Shown in pieces: positions 1 to 7,369 of a DNA stretch of 12,421 nucleotides (positions within the stretch are counted from its first letter, which is position 1; each line of letters begins with the position of its first letter). The stretch comes from Deinococcus aquatilis DSM 23025 (GTDB lineage: Bacteria > Deinococcota > Deinococci > Deinococcales > Deinococcaceae), in contig NZ_KB899700.1 of assembly GCF_000378445.1 (NCBI RefSeq), positions 127,782-140,202 of the forward strand. The letters are read 5' to 3'. The position numbers were made by a program, and so were the translations under genes. The notes below the pieces were generated by a model. It was not told the DNA's origin. It did not search any database and saw only the letters and a program-made list of their open reading frames with translations.

Positions 1-1166
1 ACCGGAGTGCTGCCCTGTGGCGTGACCTGAACCGTGAAGCTTCCCGGCTGGGTGTAGGTGTGGGTCAGTTGCGCGGTCACTGCCGTTGGCGTCAGGGCTT
101 CCGTCGTTCCATCGCCCCAAGCGACGCTGTAGGCATAGCCAGTCAGCAGGTTGCTCAAATTCAGCGTGGCCGTCAGGACATTGGAAGTGGCCGTGGCGGT
201 TGGAGCGGGCACGGTCGTCGTTACGGTGGCTGTAGCTGGAGTGGTCGCAGAGGAAGTCAATGTGACGGTGTAGGTGCCGGGCTGAGCGTACACATGCGTC
301 TTCTGGCTGGTCGCTGTGCCTGTGATGGTATCGGTGGTGTTATCGCCCCAATCCAGCGTGTAGATCAGAGTGGAGCTGAGTTCGGACAGGTTGGCCGTCA
401 CGGTCTGACGAATCGGGGCACTGGCGGGCAGCACGGACAGCAGAGCGCCCGGCACGGTCAGGGTCACGGTGGTGGTCACTGGAATGCCGCCCTGTGGAAT
501 CACCTGAATGGTGAACGTACCGGGTTGGCTGTAGGTGTGCGTCAGCTGTGCCGTGACATCGCTGGCCGTTAGAGGCTCTGTGGCGCTGTCGCCCCAGTTG
601 ACGCTGTAGGTCGAGTTCTGGACAAGGTTTCCGAGGTTCAGGGTGGCGGTCAGGACGTTCGCCGTGGCCGTGACAATCGGAGGAGGAAGCGCGACGGTGA
701 CGGTGGTCGTCGCAGGTGGGCTGTTCCTCGGGGTGACCTGAATGGTGTAGGTTCCCGGCTGGAGGTAAGGGTGAACGAGTTGCACGTTGGGATCGCCCTG
801 GGCAGTCAGGGTTTCGGTACTGCCGTCTCCCCAGTCGATGCTGTACTGATAGTCACCGACAAGGTTGCCCAGGTTCAGGGTGGCGCTCAGGCCGTTGGCG
901 GTTGCGCTGAGGGTGGGAACAGGGGCCGCAACCCTGACCGTCGCAATGACCGGGGTAATTTCAGTGGCCGAGAGCGTGACGACGTACGTGTCCGCCCGAC
1001 TGTAGAAATGCTCGTTGCGTACTTCTGTCACACCGGTGATGGTGTCGGTCAGGCCGTCGCCCCAATCCAGGGTGTAGGTCAGGTTGGGGTCGAGGGGTCT
1101 GGCGTCGGCCACCACCGGCTGCTGCAGAGAAGCGTTGGCAGGCGTGAGCGTCAGCACAGGTGGGGG
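1..1166 (-). repeat. Tandem PKD-module coding repeats, about 230-245 bp per unit, two subtypes
   Basis: Five coding units repeat in the partial surface-protein gene. Units 1 and 4 share YTLDWGD followed by TDTITG (type A). Units 2, 3 and 5 share ATLNL(G/S)NL about ten residues before S(I/V)xWGD (type B). Order from the N-terminus is A-B-B-A-B. Units 3 and 5 are the closest pair and also match at DNA level: compare the stretch starting near 1 with that near 479, including the shared TGCCGCCCTGTGG/TGCTGCCCTGTGG segment. This suggests duplication of a block larger than one module. Confidence 0.75.
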
Positions 1167-1565
1167 TGAAGTGACCGTCACTTCCGCCAGAATCTGGGCA
1201 TTCCGGTTGGCATTGGGCTGCACCTCGCTGATGATCGGAAAGGGGCGACCGGGCACCAGGTAGACGTGCGTCAGAACGACAACCGGGGTCTGTCCGCCGG
1301 GGTTGCCGAAAGTGTCGCAGGGACCGCTGAGGTTTTCGCCTTCCCAGCACAGGGTGTACTGGGCGTCTGCGGGAATGCCGTTAAAGCTGATGGTGAAGGG
1401 CGTTCCAGCCTGAACGGTGGGCACGTAGGAGACGGTACCGGGTGGGGTATATGCCTGCGCCGAGGCCAGACCGGGCAGCACGAACAGCAGCAGCGCAAGC
1501 CACCACTGACCGGAAAACGCCGCTCGCCGCAGAAACGGGAGAGGCGCAGAATGGGTGAAGGTCAT
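1..1565 (-). CDS. PKD/Ig-like repeat surface protein, N-terminal 521 residues (runs off left edge)
   Basis: The frame stays open from the ATG at 1565 to the window edge. Residues 1-36 form a signal peptide: basic RR near residue 13, hydrophobic WWLALLLFVLPGL, then a likely cut at ASA|QA. Residues 37-133 form a lead domain with two cysteines (C73, C83) that could pair. From residue 134 there are tandem PKD-like modules, each marked by a WGD(G/S/N) motif (W168, W245, W324, W406, W483; spacing 77-82) and most also by a YxQPGT(Y/F)T-type strand. PKD folds are extracellular beta-sandwiches found in surface, adhesive and S-layer-like proteins; no catalytic motif is visible. The start overlaps the stop of the upstream barrel gene (ATGA), with AAGGAG five bases ahead, so the start is well fixed and the two genes are co-translated. 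The C-terminus is unseen, so total length, anchor and role are unknown. A structural or adhesive role is inference. Confidence 0.88.
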   Translation of the reverse strand, partial: MTFTHSAPLPFLRRAAFSGQWWLALLLFVLPGLASAQAYTPPGTVSYVPTVQAGTPFTISFNGIPADAQYTLCWEGENLSGPCDTFGNPGGQTPVVVLTHVYLVPGRPFPIISEVQPNANRNAQILAEVTVTSPPPVLTLTPANASLQQPVVADARPLDPNLTYTLDWGDGLTDTITGVTEVRNEHFYSRADTYVVTLSATEITPVIATVRVAAPVPTLSATANGLSATLNLGNLVGDYQYSIDWGDGSTETLTAQGDPNVQLVHPYLQPGTYTIQVTPRNSPPATTTVTVALPPPIVTATANVLTATLNLGNLVQNSTYSVNWGDSATEPLTASDVTAQLTHTYSQPGTFTIQVIPQGGIPVTTTVTLTVPGALLSVLPASAPIRQTVTANLSELSSTLIYTLDWGDNTTDTITGTATSQKTHVYAQPGTYTVTLTSSATTPATATVTTTVPAPTATATSNVLTATLNLSNLLTGYAYSVAWGDGTTEALTPTAVTAQLTHTYTQPGSFTVQVTPQGSTP

Positions 1566-2890
1566 CGGGACTCCTTGTCGGGAAAGCGGTAGCGCAGGCC
1601 CACGCCGTAGCGGTAGCTGGCGGGAGCAGTGGCGGCCACCGACCGTTCGTAACGGGCACTGGTACTGACGTCCAGACGCGGAGCGACGGCGTAGTTCAGG
1701 GTCAGGTCTGCCCGGCCAGTGAGGTTGGTGGGGGCGCCAAGCGCACTTTGTAGATTCAGACCCAGCCCCAACTCCGCGCCAAAGGCTCCGGCGGCGTAAT
1801 TCAGGGTGCCGGTGGCCGAGCCGGAAGTGCTGTTGGGAGCGCGGGTATAGGAGAGGTTCAGCCCTCCCTGCCAGGGACGCTGCTGCCCGTTGAGGGATGC
1901 CTGGGCGCTGACGGTGGGCGAGGTATCGGGGGGAGCGGTCAGGCTGGCGCTGACTCCAAAGCGCAGGCCGCCAGCCTGGGTGCTGAGGTCGGCGCTGTAG
2001 ACCGGTGTTCGCGTGGCCGGAATCAGCGAGACGCCCGCACCGACGTTCAGGCGTTCAGAAATCGCCAGGCGTGCGCCGACCCCCACAGCAAGTTGGGTAC
2101 CGCTGGTGGCCGCATTGGTTCGCAGTTGCCAGGGCCCGGTCGCGTAGGTCAGTGCGGCACTGGCGCTGGGTAGGCTCCCAGCCGCCCAGGAAGCGGTGGC
2201 GGTGGTCGTCAGGTCAGGTCTGAGCCTCGCCGTGGCGCCGCCGCTCACATTCCAGCGGGCTTCCCCGTTTTGCAGGCTGAGACCGGGGGCAAGGTAAGCG
2301 GTGGTGCCCCCCTTGGCATACGCCAGCGACCCGCCCAGGCTGCCGCTCCACAGCACCACATCCTGCACAGGCAGTTGAACAGCGGTGGCCGTGGCTGTAG
2401 CGCTGGCGTTCAGCTCCCGGCTGAGCCGCAGCCCACTTCCCAGACTGACCGTGTGGCTGCGGTATCCGAAACTGGGAGATTCACTGGCCGACAGCGCGTA
2501 TAAAACGGTGGTCGAGGTCAGGGCGACGCCCTCGGCTGGAGCCGGCGGCACGTAGGTGTAGACCAGGGTGGCGCTGGTGTCCGTGCGCCCGGCAGGGAGG
2601 TCGGCGCTGCGGCGGCCCGTGGCCTGAAAAATATGGCGCGGACGGCTGTAGCGCACGCCGAAAGTGACGAGGTTGCGTTCGGCACTCAGGTCCAGAGTCG
2701 CGTTGGGGCCAGCGCCCTGCGGGGTCTGGTAATGGCCCGAAACGCTCACGCCGTCCAGCCACCCCAGAGGCGGCGGGGCGCTGTAAAAGCGCACCTGAAT
2801 GTTTCCCTCTGCGTGGGCTGAGCTGCCCAGGCCCATGGCCAGAGCCAGCGGAATGATTCCCCACCGGACTCTGTCATGCCCGGCCCCCAC
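1562..2890 (-). CDS. Secreted beta-rich, probable outer-membrane beta-barrel protein
   Basis: The mature protein is dominated by alternating polar/hydrophobic strands rich in Gly, Ala, Ser, Thr and Tyr (for example LTLNYAVAPRLDVSTSARYE and YRYGVGLRYRF near the end), the pattern of membrane beta-barrels. The last strand ends in an aromatic residue followed by only six residues. With a GTG start at 2890 the product is 442 residues with a signal peptide (VRWGIIPLALAMGLGSS, cut at AHA|E, residue 27). The frame extends to a TTG at 3031, and intermediate GTG or TTG starts are possible; I chose 2890 because longer forms put an unusually long leader before the signal peptide. No ribosome site is convincing, so the start is uncertain. 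No family is recognised: no POTRA, plug or OmpA motif. The overlapping downstream gene encodes an exported repeat protein, suggesting they work together, perhaps as barrel and surface partner (inference). Confidence 0.78.
   Translation of the reverse strand: MGAGHDRVRWGIIPLALAMGLGSSAHAEGNIQVRFYSAPPPLGWLDGVSVSGHYQTPQGAGPNATLDLSAERNLVTFGVRYSRPRHIFQATGRRSADLPAGRTDTSATLVYTYVPPAPAEGVALTSTTVLYALSASESPSFGYRSHTVSLGSGLRLSRELNASATATATAVQLPVQDVVLWSGSLGGSLAYAKGGTTAYLAPGLSLQNGEARWNVSGGATARLRPDLTTTATASWAAGSLPSASAALTYATGPWQLRTNAATSGTQLAVGVGARLAISERLNVGAGVSLIPATRTPVYSADLSTQAGGLRFGVSASLTAPPDTSPTVSAQASLNGQQRPWQGGLNLSYTRAPNSTSGSATGTLNYAAGAFGAELGLGLNLQSALGAPTNLTGRADLTLNYAVAPRLDVSTSARYERSVAATAPASYRYGVGLRYRFPDKESR
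1571..1576 (-). promoter_or_regulatory. Ribosome binding site of the PKD-repeat gene, inside the upstream gene
   Basis: On the minus strand AAGGAG lies five bases before the ATG at 1565, within the last codons of the barrel gene. It is the best Shine-Dalgarno match in the window. With the ATGA stop/start overlap it fixes the start and points to termination-reinitiation coupling. Confidence 0.8.
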
Positions 2891-3217
2891 TCCAGAGCCT
2901 GCACATGTTGCGCAGAGGGTGGGCAAGGCTCTACCTGAAGTGCCCCTCACAGACCACGCCGCTTTACAGACGTATTCCGGTCGAATCTCAGGACAGTGGG
3001 ATTCGGGCAGAGTGCGTCTGACACAGCACAAAACGCAGTTCTGACTATTGGCGAACCGGAAAAACGCGGTGCGGATAGCGGGCTCTGTAAAAGTGCGGCA
3101 GCGAGAGGGCGGCCAGCCAGTGTCATTGCCGCTCTCCGGCCGGGCCGAAGAACAGACCTAAAGAGGTCTTCAAGAAAGACATGGGAATCTCACGTAAGCA
3201 CGCTAGAGCCTCCCGCG
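2891..3217. other. Intergenic region upstream of the barrel/PKD operon
   Basis: About 327 bp between the regulator stop and the barrel gene. Part may be coding if the barrel gene uses an upstream start. It should hold the promoter of the barrel/PKD pair, but I found no pair of -35/-10 boxes better than chance. The only clear structure is the short hairpin at 3154-3169. Confidence 0.5.
3154..3169 (-). terminator. Weak terminator-like hairpin after the BTAD regulator
   Basis: AGACCT pairs perfectly with AGGTCT around a four-base loop, about 50 bp past the regulator stop. On the minus strand it is followed by GTTCTTCGG, a weak T-rich tail. Six base pairs is short for an intrinsic terminator, so this is tentative. 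Confidence 0.3.
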
Positions 3218-6200
3218 TTATTGAAGCGTTATGCCGTCAGGGGGGGCAGTAATCGCCTTCAGAAATCCTGAAGGTGCCTGGGACAGCAGTTGCCCGTACA
3301 GGTCAGTTGCCTGTTGGCCCCATGCCGCGTCCATGACCGACAGGGCACGCGCCACCTGGTAGTGCACGTCCAGCATGCCGCCGCTCTGGGCCAGGTGCGC
3401 GGCTTCCAGCAGGTCAGCCTCGGCGTGTGCCGCCCCGCGCCGCGTGGCCCGCAGGAGCAGGCTCCGCGCCAGCAGTTCACTCATCTGGCACGCACGGGCC
3501 TGCCGCACCGCCTCGTCTGCCAGAGCTGTCGCCTCCGTATGCCTGCCGCCCAGAGTGGCGACCAGCACCAGCGCCTGGTACGCAACCACCTGCGTCAGGG
3601 GCACCTGAACATGAACCGACAGTTCCTGAACGCGCTGGCCCCACCGCTCCGCCTCGGCCCGCTGACCCGAGAGCGCCTGTGCCGATACGAGGCCACTGAG
3701 GGCCAGTGAGAGCCGCACGGGATCGTTGATGTTCTGGGCAGCATTGACGGCCCGCAGCAGCAGTCCCGAGGCCTCCTCGTAGCGTCCGGCATACAGGGTC
3801 AGCAGGCCGCGCCGGTGCCACAGGTCCACCAGATGCGGCGGGTACGCGCCCAACGCTGGCTCCGCTGCTTCCAGTTCGAGCAGCGCCTTGCGGTAGCGGC
3901 CCTGACTGATTGACACGGTGGCCTGATGAACCCGCCGCACCCCCACATCAAACGGAGAGCTTGAGGGACTCAGCGGGGGGGCCAGAATCGCCTCGGCCTG
4001 CGCGAGCCGCCCCAGCGCCCAGTAGGTCCAGCCCAGATTTCCAGCGTACCAGACAGGGTCGGAGGGAGGACTGCCGGGGGTGGCGGTGGGCTGGAACGCC
4101 TCGTACAACTGGGCCGCCTCTACCAAGCGGCCACCCACCCAGAGCAGCAGCGCGTGCTCGTTCACGATCTCGGTGCGCCCCGGTGCCAGCGCCTGCGCCC
4201 TCAGAATCGCCTCTTCGGCTTCTGCGTACTGGCCCGCCCGCAGATGAACTGCGAAGCGGATGCGCCACAGCTCCGCCTGCTCCAGCTCCGGGAGGCGGTC
4301 ACGCGCCAGTTCGGTGGCCCGCACGATCCGGGTCCGGGCCTCTTCCAGCCGTCCACATAGCCGGTACAGTTCGGCCAGAGCGGCGTGGATCTCGATTTCC
4401 CGGTGGAGACCCGGAGTACGCAGCAGCGTCGCCAGCAGCGCCTGTTCCGATCCAGCGGGGTCAGAGCCGCGCAGGGCCATTCCCAGGCCGTACTGCGCGT
4501 CCAGGACGCTGCTGTGCGCTGGATTCCCGGTCATCATGGCCCGCCGGAAATCCCCGGCAGCGTCCAGCCAGGCCCCCCGGCCCAGCGCCATCCAACCGGC
4601 CCTGACCCAGTGCGGCGAGGCGTTGAACGGCTGCCCGGCGGCCTCCCAGTGGAGCGCCAGGTGCTCGGGCACGGCGGCCCTGGGGTGAGATTCGGCCCGG
4701 CCCTGAAGATGTGCCGCGACGCTGGCGTGCAGCAGCGCCCGCACCGGCAGGGGCACACTCCGGCGGGCCGCCTGCGCGATCAGGTCATGCGCGAAACTCG
4801 GGCCGCTCATGATCTGGGCCGCCTCCAGTTCGGCCCAGGGCTGCACCAGATCGAGGGGGTGAAGGTTCATCACGTGCGCCGCCAGTTCCGCGTCGAACTC
4901 CGAACCGGCCACAGCGGCCACACGGGCCAGCCGGAGCGCCGAATCCGAAACGCGCTCCAGGCGGCGGCGCAACAGGGGTTCGAGTTGCGGCGGGATCGGC
5001 AACGCGTCTGTGGGCGTCTCAAGTCCTCCAGCGTCCATCAGGCTGCGCAGGGTTTCCAGCACGAACAGCGGGTTCCCTCCGGTGTGCCGCCACAGGGCGC
5101 TGACCACTGATGCTTCTGCTGGTCTGGCGGCTGATCCCACCGAGTCGGCCTCCGTGGCCCGGTGTGCCAGGAACGCGGCGGTCAGCGCCTGCACTCCAGC
5201 TTCGGGGAGGGGCTGGAGATCGATGGTCAGGGCAGCGGCTCCCTCCACCAGCCGCTCGATGGTTTCCAGACGCGCGAACGAGAGTTCACCCTGCCGGAAG
5301 GTGATGCCCACCTGCACGCCCAGCCTCCGCCACTCGGGCTGCGAAAAGATGAACATCCACGCTTCCCAGCTGCGCTCATCTGTCCACTGATCGTCGTCGA
5401 ACATCAGGCTGCCTGCCGCGCCCGCGCCGCCCGGCTGCAACGCCAGCGCCAACGGCAGCAGGGAGGTGATCAGGCGGGTCATCGCTTCCAGAAAGCGGCG
5501 CAGAGCTGCCGCCGAGTCCAGCAGTCCCGGCCTCGGGCCTCCGGGCCACAGGTCTGGTAGCAGGTGGGCGGCCTCCACCCGGACCCAGTCTTCCAGAGGC
5601 TCAGGCACAGCCACTGGACCTGACAAGGCAGCGTCATGGTGCACCTGAAGCAGCCGACGCACCAGCCGTCCCAGCGCCAGATAGGGCACCGCTTCATCGT
5701 TCGGACGCGACTCCAGGCACAGCACCGCGCCCCGCGCACGCAACACGTCTTGCAGCAGCCGCGTCTTGCCCATGCCCGGCGGACCGCTCACCATCACCAC
5801 CTGCCCTGCGTTCAGCGCCGCGTTCAGCCGTGCCCATTCCGTTTCGCGGCCCGCCAGAGGAGGCCGCCAGGCCACCGGCCCACTGGGCGAACCCTGCGCC
5901 GCGACGCCCGGCCCGGCCCGCCCGATCCGGTCAGCCAGCGCCAGCGTTTCCGGCATCGGAGATACCCCCAGTTCCCGCTTCAGGGTGTCGCGGCAGGTGC
6001 GGAAGGCCGTCAGCGCCGCCGCCTGGTCTCCCCTGCCCGCATGGAGGGTCATGATCAACCGGTACGCGGGTTCAGACAGGGGGTCGATGTTCAGCAGCCG
6101 CACGGCACGCTGCATGGCGCTGCCCAGGTCTCCGGCCTCCTGATCCGCGCGGCACCGTTGCCACAAAGCGTCGCGGCGCAGCGTGCGGTGCCGTTCGCGC

Positions 6201-6613
6201 TCGGCCAGCAACCACTCCTCGAATGCCGGGCAGTCACTGAAATCCTGCCCGGCCAGCAGTTCGCCCTCCCAGGCCGGTTGTTCCAGATCGCGCCCCTCGA
6301 ACGCCGCCAGCCTGAACTCCAGGGCGTCCGAATGAACGTCCTCGGCCAGCGTCAGCAGGCGCTCACCCACCACCGGCTCTGTCCCGTAGGAACGCAGCCG
6401 CCAGAGGACCTGACGCAGATTGGTTCGTGCGGACCGGTCCGGGACATTGGGCCACAGCAGGCCCGCCAACCGTTCCCGCGTGACCTGACCCTCCAGGCAC
6501 ACGTACACAAGCACCCCCGCCGCCTTGCGTTCCAGAAGCCGAACCCGGTCTGCCACCGCGAGAGAAGGCGCACCCAGGACCTTCAGGGTGACAACTGGGG
6601 CGAGAGAGGTCAC
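3218..6613 (-). CDS. BTAD/SARP-type transcriptional regulator with AAA ATPase and TPR-like C-terminus
   Basis: With the GTG start at 6613 the product is 1131 residues. Residues 8-95 resemble the winged-helix OmpR/SARP DNA-binding domain (LLERKAAGVLVYVCLEG, then ARTNLRQVLWRLR). Residues 97-232 match the bacterial transcriptional activator domain (helical repeats ending ELGVSPMPETLALADRIG). PPLAGRETEW (251-260) opens an AAA/STAND-type ATPase with Walker A GPPGMGKT (277-284) and a Walker B-like LMFDDDQW (403-410). From about residue 640 the protein is Ala/Leu-rich helical repeats of TPR type. Family knowledge: these are cytoplasmic ATP-dependent regulators whose repeat region senses an unknown signal. 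A GTG at 6658 would add 15 residues; I prefer 6613 because the conserved domain begins there and it overlaps a short upstream ORF as GTGA. It lies just upstream of the barrel/PKD genes on the same strand, so it may control them (inference). Confidence 0.9.
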   Translation of the reverse strand: MTSLAPVVTLKVLGAPSLAVADRVRLLERKAAGVLVYVCLEGQVTRERLAGLLWPNVPDRSARTNLRQVLWRLRSYGTEPVVGERLLTLAEDVHSDALEFRLAAFEGRDLEQPAWEGELLAGQDFSDCPAFEEWLLAERERHRTLRRDALWQRCRADQEAGDLGSAMQRAVRLLNIDPLSEPAYRLIMTLHAGRGDQAAALTAFRTCRDTLKRELGVSPMPETLALADRIGRAGPGVAAQGSPSGPVAWRPPLAGRETEWARLNAALNAGQVVMVSGPPGMGKTRLLQDVLRARGAVLCLESRPNDEAVPYLALGRLVRRLLQVHHDAALSGPVAVPEPLEDWVRVEAAHLLPDLWPGGPRPGLLDSAAALRRFLEAMTRLITSLLPLALALQPGGAGAAGSLMFDDDQWTDERSWEAWMFIFSQPEWRRLGVQVGITFRQGELSFARLETIERLVEGAAALTIDLQPLPEAGVQALTAAFLAHRATEADSVGSAARPAEASVVSALWRHTGGNPLFVLETLRSLMDAGGLETPTDALPIPPQLEPLLRRRLERVSDSALRLARVAAVAGSEFDAELAAHVMNLHPLDLVQPWAELEAAQIMSGPSFAHDLIAQAARRSVPLPVRALLHASVAAHLQGRAESHPRAAVPEHLALHWEAAGQPFNASPHWVRAGWMALGRGAWLDAAGDFRRAMMTGNPAHSSVLDAQYGLGMALRGSDPAGSEQALLATLLRTPGLHREIEIHAALAELYRLCGRLEEARTRIVRATELARDRLPELEQAELWRIRFAVHLRAGQYAEAEEAILRAQALAPGRTEIVNEHALLLWVGGRLVEAAQLYEAFQPTATPGSPPSDPVWYAGNLGWTYWALGRLAQAEAILAPPLSPSSSPFDVGVRRVHQATVSISQGRYRKALLELEAAEPALGAYPPHLVDLWHRRGLLTLYAGRYEEASGLLLRAVNAAQNINDPVRLSLALSGLVSAQALSGQRAEAERWGQRVQELSVHVQVPLTQVVAYQALVLVATLGGRHTEATALADEAVRQARACQMSELLARSLLLRATRRGAAHAEADLLEAAHLAQSGGMLDVHYQVARALSVMDAAWGQQATDLYGQLLSQAPSGFLKAITAPPDGITLQ

Positions 6614-6660
6614 CGGCTCACTATAGGAGGGTTGATCTCTAAGGCGTGCCCCGCACACAT
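6610..6660 (-). CDS. Possible 16-residue leader peptide overlapping the regulator start
   Basis: ATG at 6660 is preceded by GAGG with an eight-base spacer and opens a 16-codon frame (MCAGHALEINPPIVSR). Its TGA at 6612-6610 overlaps the regulator GTG at 6613-6611 as GTGA. The regulator GTG has no good ribosome site of its own, so reinitiation after this leader would explain its translation. The alternative is that translation starts at GTG 6658, two bases downstream in the other frame, and the leader is chance. The peptide resembles nothing I recognise. Confidence 0.3.
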   Translation of the reverse strand: MCAGHALEINPPIVSR

Positions 6661-6695
6661 CAAATAAACCTCAGATGGAAGGAACCGCAATACGA

Positions 6696-6724
6696 AGTAA
6701 AGGGTTTGGGAGTGACGCTCGCAA
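6696..6724 (-). promoter_or_regulatory. Candidate sigma-70-type promoter for the BTAD regulator
   Basis: On the minus strand TTGCGA (6724-6719) and TTTACT (6701-6696) are separated by exactly 17 bases; each matches the consensus at 4 of 6 positions. Transcription would begin near 6689, about 29 bases before the leader ATG at 6660. Found by eye, with no experimental support. Confidence 0.35.
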
Positions 6725-7003
6725 TGAACAGTGACCGGATGAACAGAAAAGCCTTGAACATCTTCAGAGCTGAGGGAGGGATTGAAAAAGTCAGGGCAGC
6801 AGGACAAGAGAGCCGTAGTTTACTGGCAAGAATCGAGAGCACAGTCCAATTGACCACAACTTACTCAGGCAGAACCCCACCCGTTTTCAAAGAGGACGAG
6901 AAATGATGCCTGTGCTTATTCCACCAATCAGGGAGCAATAAATGAAGGCCCAAATTCTATGGTTGTTTTCACCGCTGCGTTTCAATGAAATGGGTCCAGT
7001 CAC

Positions 7004-7042
7004 AGGGGAGCTTGCGCGGCGCAAGTGCCGGCGCTCTCCCCT
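7004..7042 (-). terminator. Nested hairpin past the GGDEF-EAL stop, likely transcript end
   Basis: AGGGGAG (7004-7010) pairs with CTCCCCT (7036-7042), enclosing a second perfect stem, CTTGCG/CGCAAG (7011-7016 and 7020-7025), with a three-base loop. The structure sits about 40 bp beyond the ancestral stop codon at 7081. No T-run follows, so it may instead be an RNA-stabilising 3' structure. The symmetry works on both strands, but position favours the minus-strand transcript. Confidence 0.4.
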
Positions 7043-7080
7043 CTGAACTGCCGTATTCCACGATGCAGCTGAGGAGAGGT

Positions 7081-7369
7081 TTACCCTGCCGACCGTTCTG
7101 GTTGCGGTTGCGGCACAGAGGAATAGACAAAGTCCCACAGTGCAGTGGAAGTCAGCGGTCTGGCATAGAGGAAGCCCTGAGCCAGATGGCACTGCCATGC
7201 CCGCAGCAGCGCCGCCTGCTCGGGAGTCTCGACCCCCTCAGCCACCACCTGCAACCCCAGTTCGCCTGCCATACGGATGACCGAGGCCAAAATGACCTGC
7301 CGGCGCGGATCGGTGTCTGCGCCCCTCAGGAATGAGCGGTCAAGCTTTAATTTGTCCAGCGGCAGTTCC
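7081..7369 (-). pseudogene. Detached C-terminal part of the EAL domain (out of frame)
   Basis: In the adjoining minus-strand frame the EAL domain continues exactly where the main frame is lost: ELPLDKLKLDRSF, then VVAEGVETPEQ and QGFLYARP, ending at the TAA at 7083-7081. Adding one G to the GTCCGG run (minus strand, near 7369) restores SLELVR-ELPLDKLKLD without a gap, giving an 806-residue protein over 7081-9500 (2421 nt, exactly 807 codons). There is no start codon or ribosome site for separate translation of this piece. The cause may be a recent mutation or an assembly error; a programmed shift is less likely because no slippery run is seen. Confidence 0.8.

Larger units (their letters stand above)
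6661..7080. other. Lower-GC intergenic region between the GGDEF-EAL gene and the regulator
   Basis: About 420 bp, visibly more A/T-rich than its flanks. It holds the regulator promoter candidate (6696-6724) and the nested hairpin (7004-7042). A plus-strand frame at 6724-6906 (60 residues, MNSDRMNRKALNIFR...) is open, but its codon use is unlike the neighbours, its ribosome site is poor and it lies across the regulator promoter. I do not call it a gene. Confidence 0.5.

Noticed and set aside
60..1350. Gly/Arg-rich frames over the left end, both strands
   Set aside because: The minus-strand frame from 1565 encodes the signal peptide and PKD modules without stops; the others are shadows of its repeats.
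5636..6667. Plus-strand open frame of 343 residues
   Set aside because: It is the antisense of the BTAD regulator. Its Gln/Arg/Pro-rich composition is typical of high-GC shadow frames.
6646..6906. Plus-strand open frame of 86 residues (60 from the ATG at 6724)
   Set aside because: Codon use is unlike the window's real genes, the ribosome site is weak, and it overlaps the regulator promoter and 5' end. No domain recognised.
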